Source: Phalacrocorax aristotelis
Lineage: Eukaryota; Chordata; Aves; Suliformes; Phalacrocoracidae
Assembly (NCBI RefSeq): GCF_949628215.1
Contig: NC_134276.1
Coordinates: 69,728,233 to 69,792,232 of the forward strand
DNA length: 64,000 nucleotides
Direction: 5' to 3'
Numbering within the stretch: the stretch's first letter is position 1; the number at the start of each line of letters is the position of its first letter. A program made the translations under genes and the position numbers. Below are positions 14,301 through 25,323 of this stretch, piece after piece. The notes below the pieces were generated by a model, which was given only the letters and a program-made list of their open reading frames with translations, did not search any database and was not told where the DNA came from.

Positions 14301-15143
14301 AGGTTTAAGGAACTAAAATGCAACATCTGCATGAGTCTATGCTACTTCCTAAGCAGTAGTGCCAAAAATAGCAGTTCTCCTAAATGCAGCCTCTCATATT
14401 CAATGGAAGCTTGTACTATACAGGTTCTAGCATCAGAAATGCTGAATTCTGATAAAGTAACCAAACAGTTTCCAGGGTAAAATAGTGGTGGAAGGAATCA
14501 GTCAGTATCTTAGCCATTTTCAAACCTTAAAGTGTAGCTTTCTACCTCCCCTGCCCTCTCAGAGACTAGATTTCTCTGTGACTCAAACTGGGGGAAATAG
14601 AAATATTCCACTTCCATCTGTCTCTTTCCACTGTTTCTCTTTGTTCATTCTTGTCATACAGAGAAGGAGATAAGTGCTGAAATGGTAGTTATTCCAGCAT
14701 CAACCCAGTAGCTGAAGTGAGATTTCTGAAGGATTATTAAAATCATTGAGAAGTCCTGCTATGAAAATGATACTTTTTCCATCTTGTTTCCCATATGTGA
14801 GGTGTGCCCTTCTCCACATTAAAATTAAACCTGTTAAAGCACACAGGCCACTGAAGAACAAGGAATATATGCTACATAAATACTACATAGGTAAGAAATA
14901 TATAACCCATAGGGTATGTTTCTGAATCACAGGATGGCACTGAATGGTGCTTGCATTTTCAACCTTAAATGTAGGCACCCTATTAGAAAGATTGCCCCTG
15001 TTTTCATTGCATTGTCTCCTCTGAAGCCTTGAAGATGGCTCGTCTGTGCTGGGCTAATCAGATTATCAATGAAAAAAAAATTGGGTCACTTTAACTTTAC
15101 ATTTGCTAGTGAAAAAGTCCTTGCTCCTTCCTCTCTATCGCCC

Positions 15144-15167
15144 TTTCCTTAATTATCATTAAGGAAA
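15144..15167. repeat. Perfect 10-bp inverted repeat
   Basis: TTTCCTTAAT (15144-15153) and ATTAAGGAAA (15158-15167) flank the loop TATC. This is a short tight hairpin in non-coding sequence. No function is assigned. Confidence 0.7.
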
Positions 15168-15949
15168 ATTGTTTTTATTCCCCTCACTGTATTTGATGCT
15201 GGTGGGAAAGAGGGTGCAGGGGGGTTTTGCCAATTACTGATGAATATTTACTTGTCAGATAAAGAGGTGAAGTGAGCAGGGGTGGACCAACTGAAGAAGG
15301 ATAAGTGGTCAGAGGTTGCCCATGCCATGCCTAGTAGTGTTTGATGGAGTGCATACACCACATCACAGGATGAGGGAAGGAGCTGCCTGGTAGCTCTCCC
15401 TCATCCCCTTCGCAGCCTCATGCAGTCTTGATGTGGCTGCAGAGTGTCAAGTCCCATAGGGAACCCACAGATCCTTGGGTTTTAAATTGGCAGAGGCTCT
15501 TCTGCCTTCAAGGACTCAGAGATGTTAGGTTAAATCAGACAAAAATTATCTCACCTTCCTAAAGTCAACCCATGTCCTGCAACAGTTAAACTAAACCATT
15601 TCAGCTGGAGCCAGTGTGTATTTTAACTTGTAATTGTGGAAAACACTTGTATTCCAGCAGGTCACATCAGAAGATCTCTGGCAGAGTTGCTGCAGTGGCT
15701 GTCAATGGATAGATAGGGAAATGAAAATATAATGGAAATTGAAAAAATCAAATAGCACATTTGGAATATTTAATTTGTTTTAGAAAGGTTTGGAAATAAG
15801 CTGACTCAGCCCAAATCTAATCAGCTTCAGGGCCCATTTTTTTTCTTTACATGCACTTCTAAATCAGAGCTGATCAAAGAACTGCAACTAAGATGGAAAC
15901 TAATGATTATTGTTGTCCCGTGAAATAGTTTAATCTCAAAGAAAGAATC

Positions 15950-15987
15950 ATTATTATTATGTTGTTGTTGTTGCTATTGTTATTATT
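15950..15987. repeat. Compound (ATT)n(GTT)n microsatellite
   Basis: ATT units run into five GTT-type units and back into TTA/ATT units. It is an ordinary interrupted trinucleotide repeat, probably polymorphic in length. Confidence 0.85.
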
Positions 15988-16055
15988 CTGCACTAATTAG
16001 TCATTTGTAAATTTGCTAACAGCTCACACAAGAGTTTGGCTGTCCTGAGCTCTAT

Positions 16056-16146
16056 ATTTACAGACAGTGAAACTAAAGAACAGAAGGATGTAATGTCTTG
16101 TCCAAGGGCATCCAGCAAGCCAGTGATGGGGCAGGAAACCCAATGA
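16056..16146 (+). mobile_element. MIR/CORE-SINE-like relic
   Basis: The order TTTACAGACAGTGAAACTAA .. TGTCTTGTCCAAGGGCATCCAGCAAG .. GTGATGGGGCAGGAAACCCA follows the well-known MIR core: acagatgaggaaactgaggc, then gacttgcccaaggtcacacagc, then a tagtaagtggcagagc and caaaccca end. Identity is moderate, as expected for an element older than the bird/mammal split. Part of such a relic could be exapted. The call rests on remembered consensus, not alignment. Confidence 0.5.
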
Positions 16147-17099
16147 GCAGCTGTCCCAAGACATAGGGACATATTCCATGGTAGCTCAAGGGCTCACTGA
16201 AAATTGCTTACGTCTGGTTTAACTCATCTTCCAGTGCCAGTCCAAGTGCAAGGAAGGAGCCAGGGACATGTGGCTGAGGAGTGTAACAGCTTTGATTTAA
16301 ATAAGCTTTAATTGCCATAGAGTCAAACTCCTTAATCCCATACGTCCATGGCCAGTCCTCCAGGGCACAACGCCTGTGTTTTGAAAACGCAACTGCAAAG
16401 GCTGAAGTAAGAGACAGATCAACCCATGGGCATTGCTGGTCATCAAAATAACTCACATCTGTAAAGAAGGTTTTGCTCCTTTTAAAAGAACTAGGAATGG
16501 CCCTTTCCCACCATTTTATTCTGTCTGTGCTTTTGTAGATTTTGAGTAGAGCTGAGCCTGACATTTCATTCCCATTCCAAATATGACTACCATTTGGGTG
16601 CACAAGAGGACAGTAAGTACAGGTCAGGGTTCTGGCATAAGTTTGTTTTGCAGAAGAAACACTTAGCCAAGATGCACACCTGCACCACCGCCCAAACACC
16701 ACCACCCCAGTGTCCAACGCAAAAGGACATTGGACTGACTACCTTGCGTCATCTCAATGCAAAACACTAGCTATTCTGTCCAGGGCTAATTGGCTTTACA
16801 TTTTCATCCTTCTGGTTTCTCTTAAGGTTGAAAGCATTCCGATTAAAGCACCTCCCTTCGGCAAGCACCAGTCATTACTGAAGTGTTACCCTGAATTGCC
16901 TCCCAACCCTGCCCCTCAAATGGCAGAGAGCAGACATCTCCCGTGTGCTTCTGATCCAAATTCTTCCCTCTGGGAGGTTTCCCAGGACCCTCACTGTTTT
17001 GATTAACAGAATGTGTTTCTGCTAGAATGCTTGATAGATGAAATTGGATTTTGTAGCAAAAAAATTAGTTCCTGGTTATAGGAGGATTAATGGTTCCCC
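16147..17099. other. Non-coding region upstream of FHL2
   Basis: A 169-codon open frame occupies 16208-16717 on the - strand. It has no recognisable domain, no good start context and no splice architecture. Given the number of frames scanned, one or two runs this long are expected by chance. Nothing else was recognised. Confidence 0.5.
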
Positions 17100-17759
17100 C
17101 TCACCTTAACATTTGCCCACTGGCAGGGCTCTCCGCTGGGTCCTGAGCATGTGCTGAGACAATCTGTTCCTTTGGCTTTCTGTTACACAAGGGGTTTTTT
17201 TGGTTTCAGTAATTTCCCCTGCTTTTCTTCTTTTTCCTTCTCACTATGGGGGAACTTGGAAAGAAAGAAGGGTGGAGAGAAACAAGAATGGGCTCTGAAT
17301 GCTCATAAAGAAATGCCTGCACACTTGCTCCTCAGAAAAATGTGCACCTCTCCACGAAGGAGATGAGAAACAGCTTGTTTCACTCTTCTCTGGGCAAAGC
17401 ACTAAGTCACAGCAGGCAAAACAGCCAAAGCAAATAAAGCCTCATACCAATTTTAACCAAATGCTTTATTCTTTCACCCAGGTGAAGAGCCTTACAATTG
17501 TTTGGGGTTGAGTTGCTGTAAAACCTTTCCTCCTGTACAGCGCGATCCCTTGGATTTAGCAAAGCTACGTTATTAATAAGCATCAGGGGTTTAGAGAAAC
17601 AAAGGGTGGAGGAGGGGAAGGGGAGCCTTATTTTAGGAAGGGGGCCAAGAAAGACAAGATCTTTAGGAGGGGGAAGTATCGACACCCTTGGAATAGAGAA
17701 AGTGTCGAATGCCAGCTGCAGAGAGCCTAAAAGAATGAGTGTCTCCGATGCTTTTGTCT

Positions 17760-17769
17760 CCTTATATGG
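17760..17769. promoter_or_regulatory. CArG box (SRF site candidate)
   Basis: CCTTATATGG matches CC(A/T)6GG exactly and is a form often used in real SRF targets. It lies in the motif-rich stretch upstream of FHL2. Binding is inferred, not shown. Confidence 0.4.
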
Positions 17770-18290
17770 TAAAATGATAGAGAGGGGTTTCACTAGGCTG
17801 GGGAAGGCAGCAGCCTCTTTCCACACAACACTGACTGCAGAGCTGAAATCGGAAGAGCCACTCTTCGCAGGCAGTAGAAAGCCCCGGCTAGCTGTGCAGC
17901 TCTCCTCTGCAAGCAGGCCGGTGTGCTCTTTACACATTTGTTAATGGATGTGACCCCCTGTCCCTGGTCCAGGAGGTGACATTAACTGCCCGCTACTGCT
18001 CTGTAAGTAAATATCCCTTTTTTCCCCCCTCCCTCCCCACTACCCACAGACTATATCTTTGAAGGTGTCGCTTTAAACAAAGGGTGCAGAGAGGACGAAA
18101 GGGTTGTTTAATGCCCCAGTGGGTTGTTGGGTAAGACTGCGAGGACAGAGATTGCCAGTCCCCCCTTCTCCTGAGCACACGGCGAGGGGTGTGAAGAGGA
18201 GAAAAGACAAATCTCTTATCAGAGCAATTACTGCTGCATGTCCGTCCATATAGTGACACATCAGCGAGCTGATGAGATGCTGGGTCATTT

Positions 18291-18309
18291 CATGTGCAAC
18301 TATTTTTAA
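18291..18309. promoter_or_regulatory. Adjacent E-box and MEF2 site
   Basis: CATGTG (18291-18296, CANNTG) is followed after 3 nt by CTATTTTTAA (18300-18309), which fits the MEF2 consensus YTAWWWWTAR at every position. Paired bHLH and MEF2 sites at this spacing are typical of muscle enhancers. A TGGGTCA half-site lies just before at 18281-18287. Confidence 0.4.
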
Positions 18310-19268
18310 TGACTGTATTGTGCTGCGTGTGTAATCCACTGGGGAGGTGATAAAAAGTAGAAGCTGAGATCTTAGATTCCTTACACCTCTGTGCACACTC
18401 CTGCTGCCGAGCTCAACAAAGGAGCATTTTTGCACTGTAGCAAGAGCAGATGCACATGAAACAAAGGTAGCCTTTCCTCTTTGCAGGCAAACTCTGTAGC
18501 AGATTGTGTATGGGAAAAATGGGGAGCCATCAGCATCGTATTTCTTCTTTTTATGTGGAGAGAATAAATTAAAATGCAAATCCCAATTAATAGCTCTGAA
18601 TTTCTTCCTTCCATGCTTCTCTCTGCATGCATGTATGTGCAGCCACAATAACTCAGGTCCTTAATGTATGCCGTCTATCATGGATTTCTCTGTGTACATA
18701 ATAAAGGAAATACTAACTTTCATCGCCTGCATTAATGACTGCTCTAAACTTTCTGCTTCCCTAAAGGGATATGGCTTTTATTTAGTTCACCGGGTACCTG
18801 CATATTTCAGCTTTGCTGTGTACAGAGACACTCACATAGTCACAAGAAAGCAAACCTTATAAAATCTATATACCAGCAGCAGTAAGTCTGTTATTTTTGC
18901 TCCCCTGACTCCTATCTAGAGGTATATTAACTCAAATGGCTGATTGACACTGAGATCACCACGGTCAGTAGCTATAACATTTATTGTTGGCTGTACATAT
19001 TTGTATGCTGTCTTAAATAGGAATTGTCCCAGAAGGGACCAACAGAAGGGTATGTGTTGTTAGATACTCACATGCGTCTGAATGTGAAGGAACGCTATAA
19101 CTAAGGCTGCCATTCGGTTTCTGTTACAAACCCTATTTTCATCAGTTCATACATTTATGGGACTCCCTGCTTTCTGGCTAAAATCTTCTATGCCTTTTAT
19201 CAGCCAGATGGTAAACTTTGAAAATGATTGCTTTAGGCATGTGGCTGTGGACGGGAGAAAAACAGTTT

Positions 19269-19294
19269 GGTTGTTTTGTTTTGTTTTGTTTTTC
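19269..19294. repeat. (TTTTG)n simple repeat
   Basis: Tandem TTTTG/GTTTT units end in a T run. It is a simple repeat, without further significance visible. Confidence 0.8.
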
Positions 19295-22200
19295 ATAAAA
19301 ATTTCTGATTGGTTTCTGCTCCTGTGCATATAACTTGGAAAGGATACACTTCAAAGGCTGCTCTGTTAATAGAGCTTACGTATATTCTTGACCACATTTG
19401 GACAAAATGAAAAAAACTTATATGAGGTACTATATTTGTTGAAAACTCTGTTCCAAATACTGCCATAGTGCCACTACTGTACCCAAAATCTGACCAGAGC
19501 ACCAATAAAACTGTCTTTTACCCTAGCTATAACATGGATAATGATCTTTGGCTTCTGAGCCAACACGTGGTTGAGATGAGCAGGGCAGCTGAAAGGACAC
19601 AAACCACTGTTGCTGAGAAATCATATTTGTGAAAGTTACCTTGGGTTCGCACCTGACATCTCCATCTGACTAGCAGGCCTGAGGCTGGGGGGTGGACCAG
19701 TTCTTGAGGTCTTTTGAGAAACCTTAGAGGATCCCAAGATGGCAGAAGTTCTGGGGTAGAATATACTTATTTTTTGGCCCACCATTCTGCTGAATGTGCT
19801 CCCAAGGGAATCAGCAGGGCTACACATGTGAACACCAAGTAGTCACTTCCAGGTGGTTGGGTTTTATAGAAAAATATTACTAATTTTTGTGAGATCACTG
19901 TTATCACACAATAGTTTCTATGCTGTGTCAGACATTGTTTATATATGCAAACTCCTGCCATGAAAAGCACGTAATGGTGATTCCCAGCTAAAGTACTAGG
20001 ATACAGGTAAGGCCCTGTTTCCTACCTATGATTACACAGTTTCTTAAGGAAGTCTAGCAAAGCCCTTTCCCTGAAATCACATCTCTCCTATCCATACAGA
20101 CAGATATCAGGATTCCCAGGTGGCACACTTTGCATCAGAAAAAAAAATTAGACAACTCCTTCAATCGCACACAACACAGTCCTACAGGATCCCATCATGG
20201 CTTAAATAAACATCAGGAGCCAAAAAAGCCAAAAAGCGTGGTGACAAAGTACAGCTCCTGCTGGCAAGAGTTTCTGCTGCAGTGCACTGCAAATTCAAGC
20301 TTTCACCTCAAAAGAAAGGGATGAGGAGGGCTGTAAAGACCTATATTCACATGAATGATTCCTGGCTCAGTTGTCCAGGGCATTGAGCCCTGAGCCCAAG
20401 AGCCAAGTCTTACCTGCTGTTGTCCTCACCTCCTTTCTTGCCTTGCCTCACAGGGGTTGGGACATTCAGAATTAAGGGAGGGTCAGATAAACGTTAACAC
20501 CATCACCCAGAGGAAATGGCTTCTTCTCCATGAAAATCAGGCTGAAAGCTGAAATAGTGCCTGTTGCTGCTGGCCAGCACACTGCCACTCTTTTAAGGTC
20601 CCCACAGACTAGTTACAAGCAGGTCTGAGGCTCGTTCATGCTTCTCTGATGGATAAATTCGTCCTGAGCATCTTCAGAGAAACTCTGGATGGTGTAGCGT
20701 TGTAGGCAGGTACCTTCCCTCACTTGGGTACTGCTTCAGAGATTGGGGATCTCATAATTTGCGTTTTTAGACTAATTAATTCTAATTGTGTAATTTTAAT
20801 GTTTCATTTACATATGCACAGTTATTTGTGATGCAGATTCACCCCAAGTGAGAGTGTGAAATGGCAGGGTAATGACAGGTTTCATGGAAATAAATCTTGG
20901 ATACACTGACAGCCACTGAAGCATTAACATTTCAACAATACAAATTAGTTATATATAGAGAGACAGTTTGATTAAAAACCACTAGAGGCTTCTTTTAAGG
21001 CTGAACACCATAGCACTCATGCCAGGTGAAAAAGTTACAGTCCTCATTTTGTTCCTTTTCACATACCCATCTGTATTAAATTGGATAATATTAACGAGGA
21101 TGCTAATTGCCCACTGTACATATAGCAATACGCTGTAAGAGGAATGTAGGTAAGCGTAACACTGATATAAGAATATTCACCTCTCCCTTTCATAGCAAAT
21201 TTTCAACTTGCAAATCAACCACAGCAGAGCACGCCCTAAGGTTGCACTTTTGGTGGTGGGAAGTAGTTCTAGACCCTTGGCAAGCACAGGCACAAGGGCT
21301 CAAAACCCACTACTCTTTATTTCATCTTGCATCATAAAAGTAGCGGATTGCATAAAACTGTAAAATCTCTGTAAGCATTTCCCTACCCCTGTTTTGTCAT
21401 TGCTCTGAAGCATTCTTGAGATTTAGACCAAAAGTATCTTCAACGACCAGAACCCCACCTCTGATTAATTCCTCCTCCTCCATACTATGCCATGCACCTC
21501 TTCATGGTAGACCCAACATCTTCCTTCTTCAGTTAGAAAATATCTCACCCACAAAGAGACTGCCTATGTCCATGTCCCCAGGATCTCTGTATCTTTCTGT
21601 GCTTGCCCCTGCGTCTCTCATGCACCACAGGTACTCTGACTTATCATTAGCAGCTGATCTCTTTGCTCTCCATGTCCAGTCTCAAGCACCAAACCCCAGC
21701 AAACAAATTGAAACCAACTGGTTTCACCCAGGTGTGATCAATCTATTTTGCTAAGATATGCCCAGCTGAATGGGTACCTCTAAGGTTTACATAGCCTCCT
21801 TTGCCATGTTTTGGAAAGCAAACGGCACAGCAGCTGAGCGGAGAAGTATGGATGCCTCACAGCCCCGAGGCATTCACTGCTGCAGTAGTTTTATACGGTA
21901 GCTGAAAGACGTACATTAACTGATCCTCCAAATCACCACACATGCCAATTATCTTAGACAGAAAGGGGCTTTGTGGTCTTGCCTCTGTAAACAGAACCAC
22001 ACAGAGAGACCCAGAGCTGTTCTGCTAGATGCCAGGACAAATAACAAAGCATTCTTCCTTCACAGGGTCCTCCCAGTTTTGCTTCTTTCTAGAAAGAAGG
22101 AAACAGAATATCTGGGACATTGTTCTGGTTTTGTGCCCTGGGTTGTATTATGCAGGATTTCAAAAATATAGGAGAATTCAGAAATGTCATTGCATTGTTG

Positions 22201-25200
22201 CACGTGGTATTTTCTGGTTGTTTTTATTTTAGGGTCTAATTTCTCTGGGATTACCAGTGTTCCTGTCAATAAGAGAAAGCAATTTTCTTCTGGCAAAACA
22301 AGCCTCCATTGGAGTTTAGTGTCTGCAATCATTTAGCTTATACATTATTTCCGTAGGGTAGGGCCAGAGATAACAATTGGTTTTATTAATCTTCTACTAT
22401 TTTCCTCCTCTGTCATTTTCTGTTATCCACTTAAATGCTTTTATTAGAAATCTGAATTTCTATGCTTAAGTAATACCAAGTATTTGATTTTTCTCTTTGA
22501 GTAAGCCTTTGCTTATTCTGCAAGAGAAAGGAGGAAGACAGCAGTTTCAAAAGGCTTTAAAACAGAAAATAGAGCAAGCCTTTCTGCTTGAACTGTGCTC
22601 TTCCTTGCTATGGTAGGTTTAAGAGTCATGCTCCATGTTATTGCAATAGGATCCTTTTGTAATTGAAATGTATTCAGGAATGTTGGTAAGACCGTACATC
22701 CTCCAGTCATTTCAATATCAACCTCAGCTAATCATAGTGTAAATATAGTGGGGTACACTTTCAAAGTGTCAGCGCTCAGTTCTTCTGTGGCCTCTGTCGT
22801 TACTACCGCTGGTGCTTGCTCTACCACCACTGGAGTGGCTCTAAACTGGAGCAGATCCTTATTGATTGCCAAACACAACAAACCACACAGAAACCACAAC
22901 TGGAGTGTTCCCTCTCCACTGCTATAACTGGGATTACTTTAGCCAGGCACATGAGGAACCTTACCACAGGAGAAACATTTTCTGGGGTTTTTTAATTATT
23001 ATTACTATTATGTTAAGGAAAACAATTTTAAAAAGCAGGCTATCCACTTTCCAATTCATGATAGGCTGACTGTGCAATCCAGACAGGAACCAGGTATGCT
23101 TTGGTTATCTGCACACGTTAATGCAGTCTGTCTGCTCAGAAAATTGCTCTAAAGTATTTAAAAAGAGACATTGGAATGTTATACCATAGGCAAAATAACT
23201 CAGCCATGTACAAGGAAGCTGAGTTGCTGGAAAAACTGTGATTCTGAAGAATGTTTTAACGTCACTTTAAAAATTCCATTAAAAATTAAACATTTTTAAT
23301 AGCTTTTAATATTTAGCATGTATATAGAAAGGCCTGAGTAGGATATTTAGGAAGAGGTTTCTTTACTTGGGTTTGATTTTTATTGTTTTCTATTAGTAAT
23401 ATTATGTTCAAATATCAAACCAAACTTTCCTGGCTTTTGTTGGGGAACTTCTAGGAGACTTGTGAATATTTACTCTGTGCCTAAAACCTTCAGAAGCAGC
23501 AATGAACACCTCTGTAATTAGATACTTCTAACATCATAACCTTAATGCCGACACTGGCAAAGCAGTCTGGGCTCGTTAACAGGGCTGTTCTGAGATAACA
23601 ATGACATATTATGTTATAAGGCTTTGATTTCTTGAAGACAGGGTGCCGAATTCTTTTGACGGGCTTACTACAGGATTGTTCTTCCATGACAGCAGCAAGA
23701 GAAAAAGGCTTCCACTTTCTTCTCAGCTTAAAAGATTACAGCTTAGACAACCACATCTGCCTAAGCATCCTTGTCTTATTTACAAGCTTAGCATAAACCC
23801 CCAGATCATGGGATACAGGGATACGCAGCAACTTGTTCCCTACAGTAATCGTGACTCCTCTTTTTAAGGACCTACACAAAGATGATGTTATGAACAACAG
23901 TCACAGTAATAAGCTTCAGTGTCTCAGTAACCTTGCAAAATTATTTTCCTTTTCTTCTCTTTAATCAAGAAATGCACCTTCACGCAGCAGTAACCCAGTA
24001 GCCACTGTCAGGGACAGAGGGCCTATGGAAGAAGAAGCATGGTTGGCTGAAGCTCCTGCAGGGTGAACTGTGCATCGCCTACCTCTCAGCACCTGGTTAG
24101 CTTTTGCATTGGCCATCTTTAGCGTAAGGAAGCAAATGTCCTTCCGTGGCCCTTGGAGGGAGAATTGGCTGTTCTGCATCAGCTGGCTTGGCTCCCCATG
24201 GCCAGGAGCCCACTGCTGGAGGGTCAGGGATCCAAGCAACACCTGCCTTACGGTCAGCTAGACCTCCAAGCACTCAGGCTCCCTTTGCTTTCCCTCTGCT
24301 CTGTCATGGTATCTGTGGGCACTCATCCCATGAAGAAAAATATAAGCTATACATGCCCAGACAAAGAAAGCGGGCTACTGCCTCTTAATGTGTTTTAGTA
24401 AATCTAAACACACAGGGTGTATGCTTTGGGTGTGTGTGGTGCACATCTACTTGCACATCTACTCCAGGAACTTCCGAAGTTCAGGTGGACTCTGATGGTA
24501 TGTTACTTCTTTTTTCTTTTTGTCGGTTCTACTGGCCAATGGTTGTTTCTGCTTTTCCTAAAGTAAATTTAAAAGAAATAAAATTAGCTTTCTCCCCCTC
24601 ACCACTTGCACGGCATTATGGCCTGGTTTGGGAAAATGATTAGCTCTTAAAAGAGTGGCTTGCAGTTGCTGCAACGAGATGATAGATAACGAATGTGGCA
24701 ATTGCTGCTAAGTTACAGGGAAATAATCTCCTCTTGCCAGAAAGACCAGCATAGTTTGAACTGCTAGTTCATAGTTGCAAAGGTTATCATAAATCTTTGC
24801 ATTTTAGCCTTTGGAACACTAACATAAATTGTTTCCAAATGCTCTAGACCTGCATGGCTTATGTCACTAGAGTTGCCAGACACAAATCTTCCTTTCTCAG
24901 GGGAACAAAAATAAACAGAAAATTCTCTGTGTGCATAGTTCTTTTGGAAAAAAAGTCAGGTGGGAGAAATGTGTGTACATCTTGGAGGAAGATGGGTGTC
25001 TTCGAAGACCTTTTATTTCCTGCACAGGCGGTTAACAGAACATCCTGCTCCAGGGGCACAGGTAGAGCCCCAGCCTTATTGACCTAACTGAGGTCAATAG
25101 CACGTCCCCCTTCAGCTTCTACAGGGACTTAATTCTGTGTCTCCAGATACTGTTACAACAAGAGATCAGAGCTTCACTTCAGTGAATAACCTAAACAACT

Positions 25201-25294
25201 CCTACATTTCTCAGACAGTTTCCCTTGGCTTCTTTCTCTCTCGTGTGTGTGCATCTGCACCTCCCAGTGTTCAACACTCCCTAAGACGGGTTGA

Positions 25295-25323
25295 AATAAG
25301 AGATGCACAAAGCATCTCTTATT
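25295..25323. repeat. Perfect 12-bp inverted repeat
   Basis: AATAAGAGATGC (25295-25306) and GCATCTCTTATT (25312-25323) are exact reverse complements around the loop ACAAA. The stem is too short for a typical pre-miRNA, which has about 22-30 paired positions, and pairing stops abruptly on both sides. Confidence 0.75.

Larger units (their letters stand above)
11396..16055. other. Non-coding region upstream of FHL2
   Basis: No gene was recognised. The sequence around 12658-12705 (a TTCACAGATGAACAAACTG-like stretch) weakly resembles a MIR SINE core. A perfect 10-bp stem with a 4-nt loop lies at 15144-15167. The longest frame (12370-12768, +) has no recognisable domain and is what chance predicts. 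Confidence 0.6.
17100..18700 (+). promoter_or_regulatory. Candidate FHL2 regulatory region or upstream promoter
   Basis: This 1.6-kb stretch concentrates muscle-type motifs. It has a perfect CArG box (17760-17769) and an E-box CAGCTG (17712-17717). A second E-box, CATGTG, stands 3 nt from a perfect MEF2 site (18291-18309). GATA-like sites lie at 18215-18220 and 18349-18354. A near-consensus splice donor CT|GTAAGTA falls at 18001-18008 and could end an untranslated first exon. FHL2 is strongly expressed in heart and is a published SRF target, so such a module is plausible 11-12 kb upstream of the first coding exon. Each motif alone would occur a few times by chance in 64 kb; only the grouping argues for function. 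Long open frames on both strands here are taken to be accidental. Confidence 0.35.

Noticed and set aside
16208-16717. 169-codon open frame on the - strand
   Set aside because: No recognisable family, no splice or promoter context, and length within chance expectation.
17407-17944. Overlapping open frames on both strands (176 and 112 codons)
   Set aside because: They overlap antisense to each other, match no family, and are low-complexity in places.
18073-18648. 191-codon open frame on the - strand
   Set aside because: It has no domain and overlaps the motif-rich upstream region. About one run this long is expected by chance in six frames of 64 kb.
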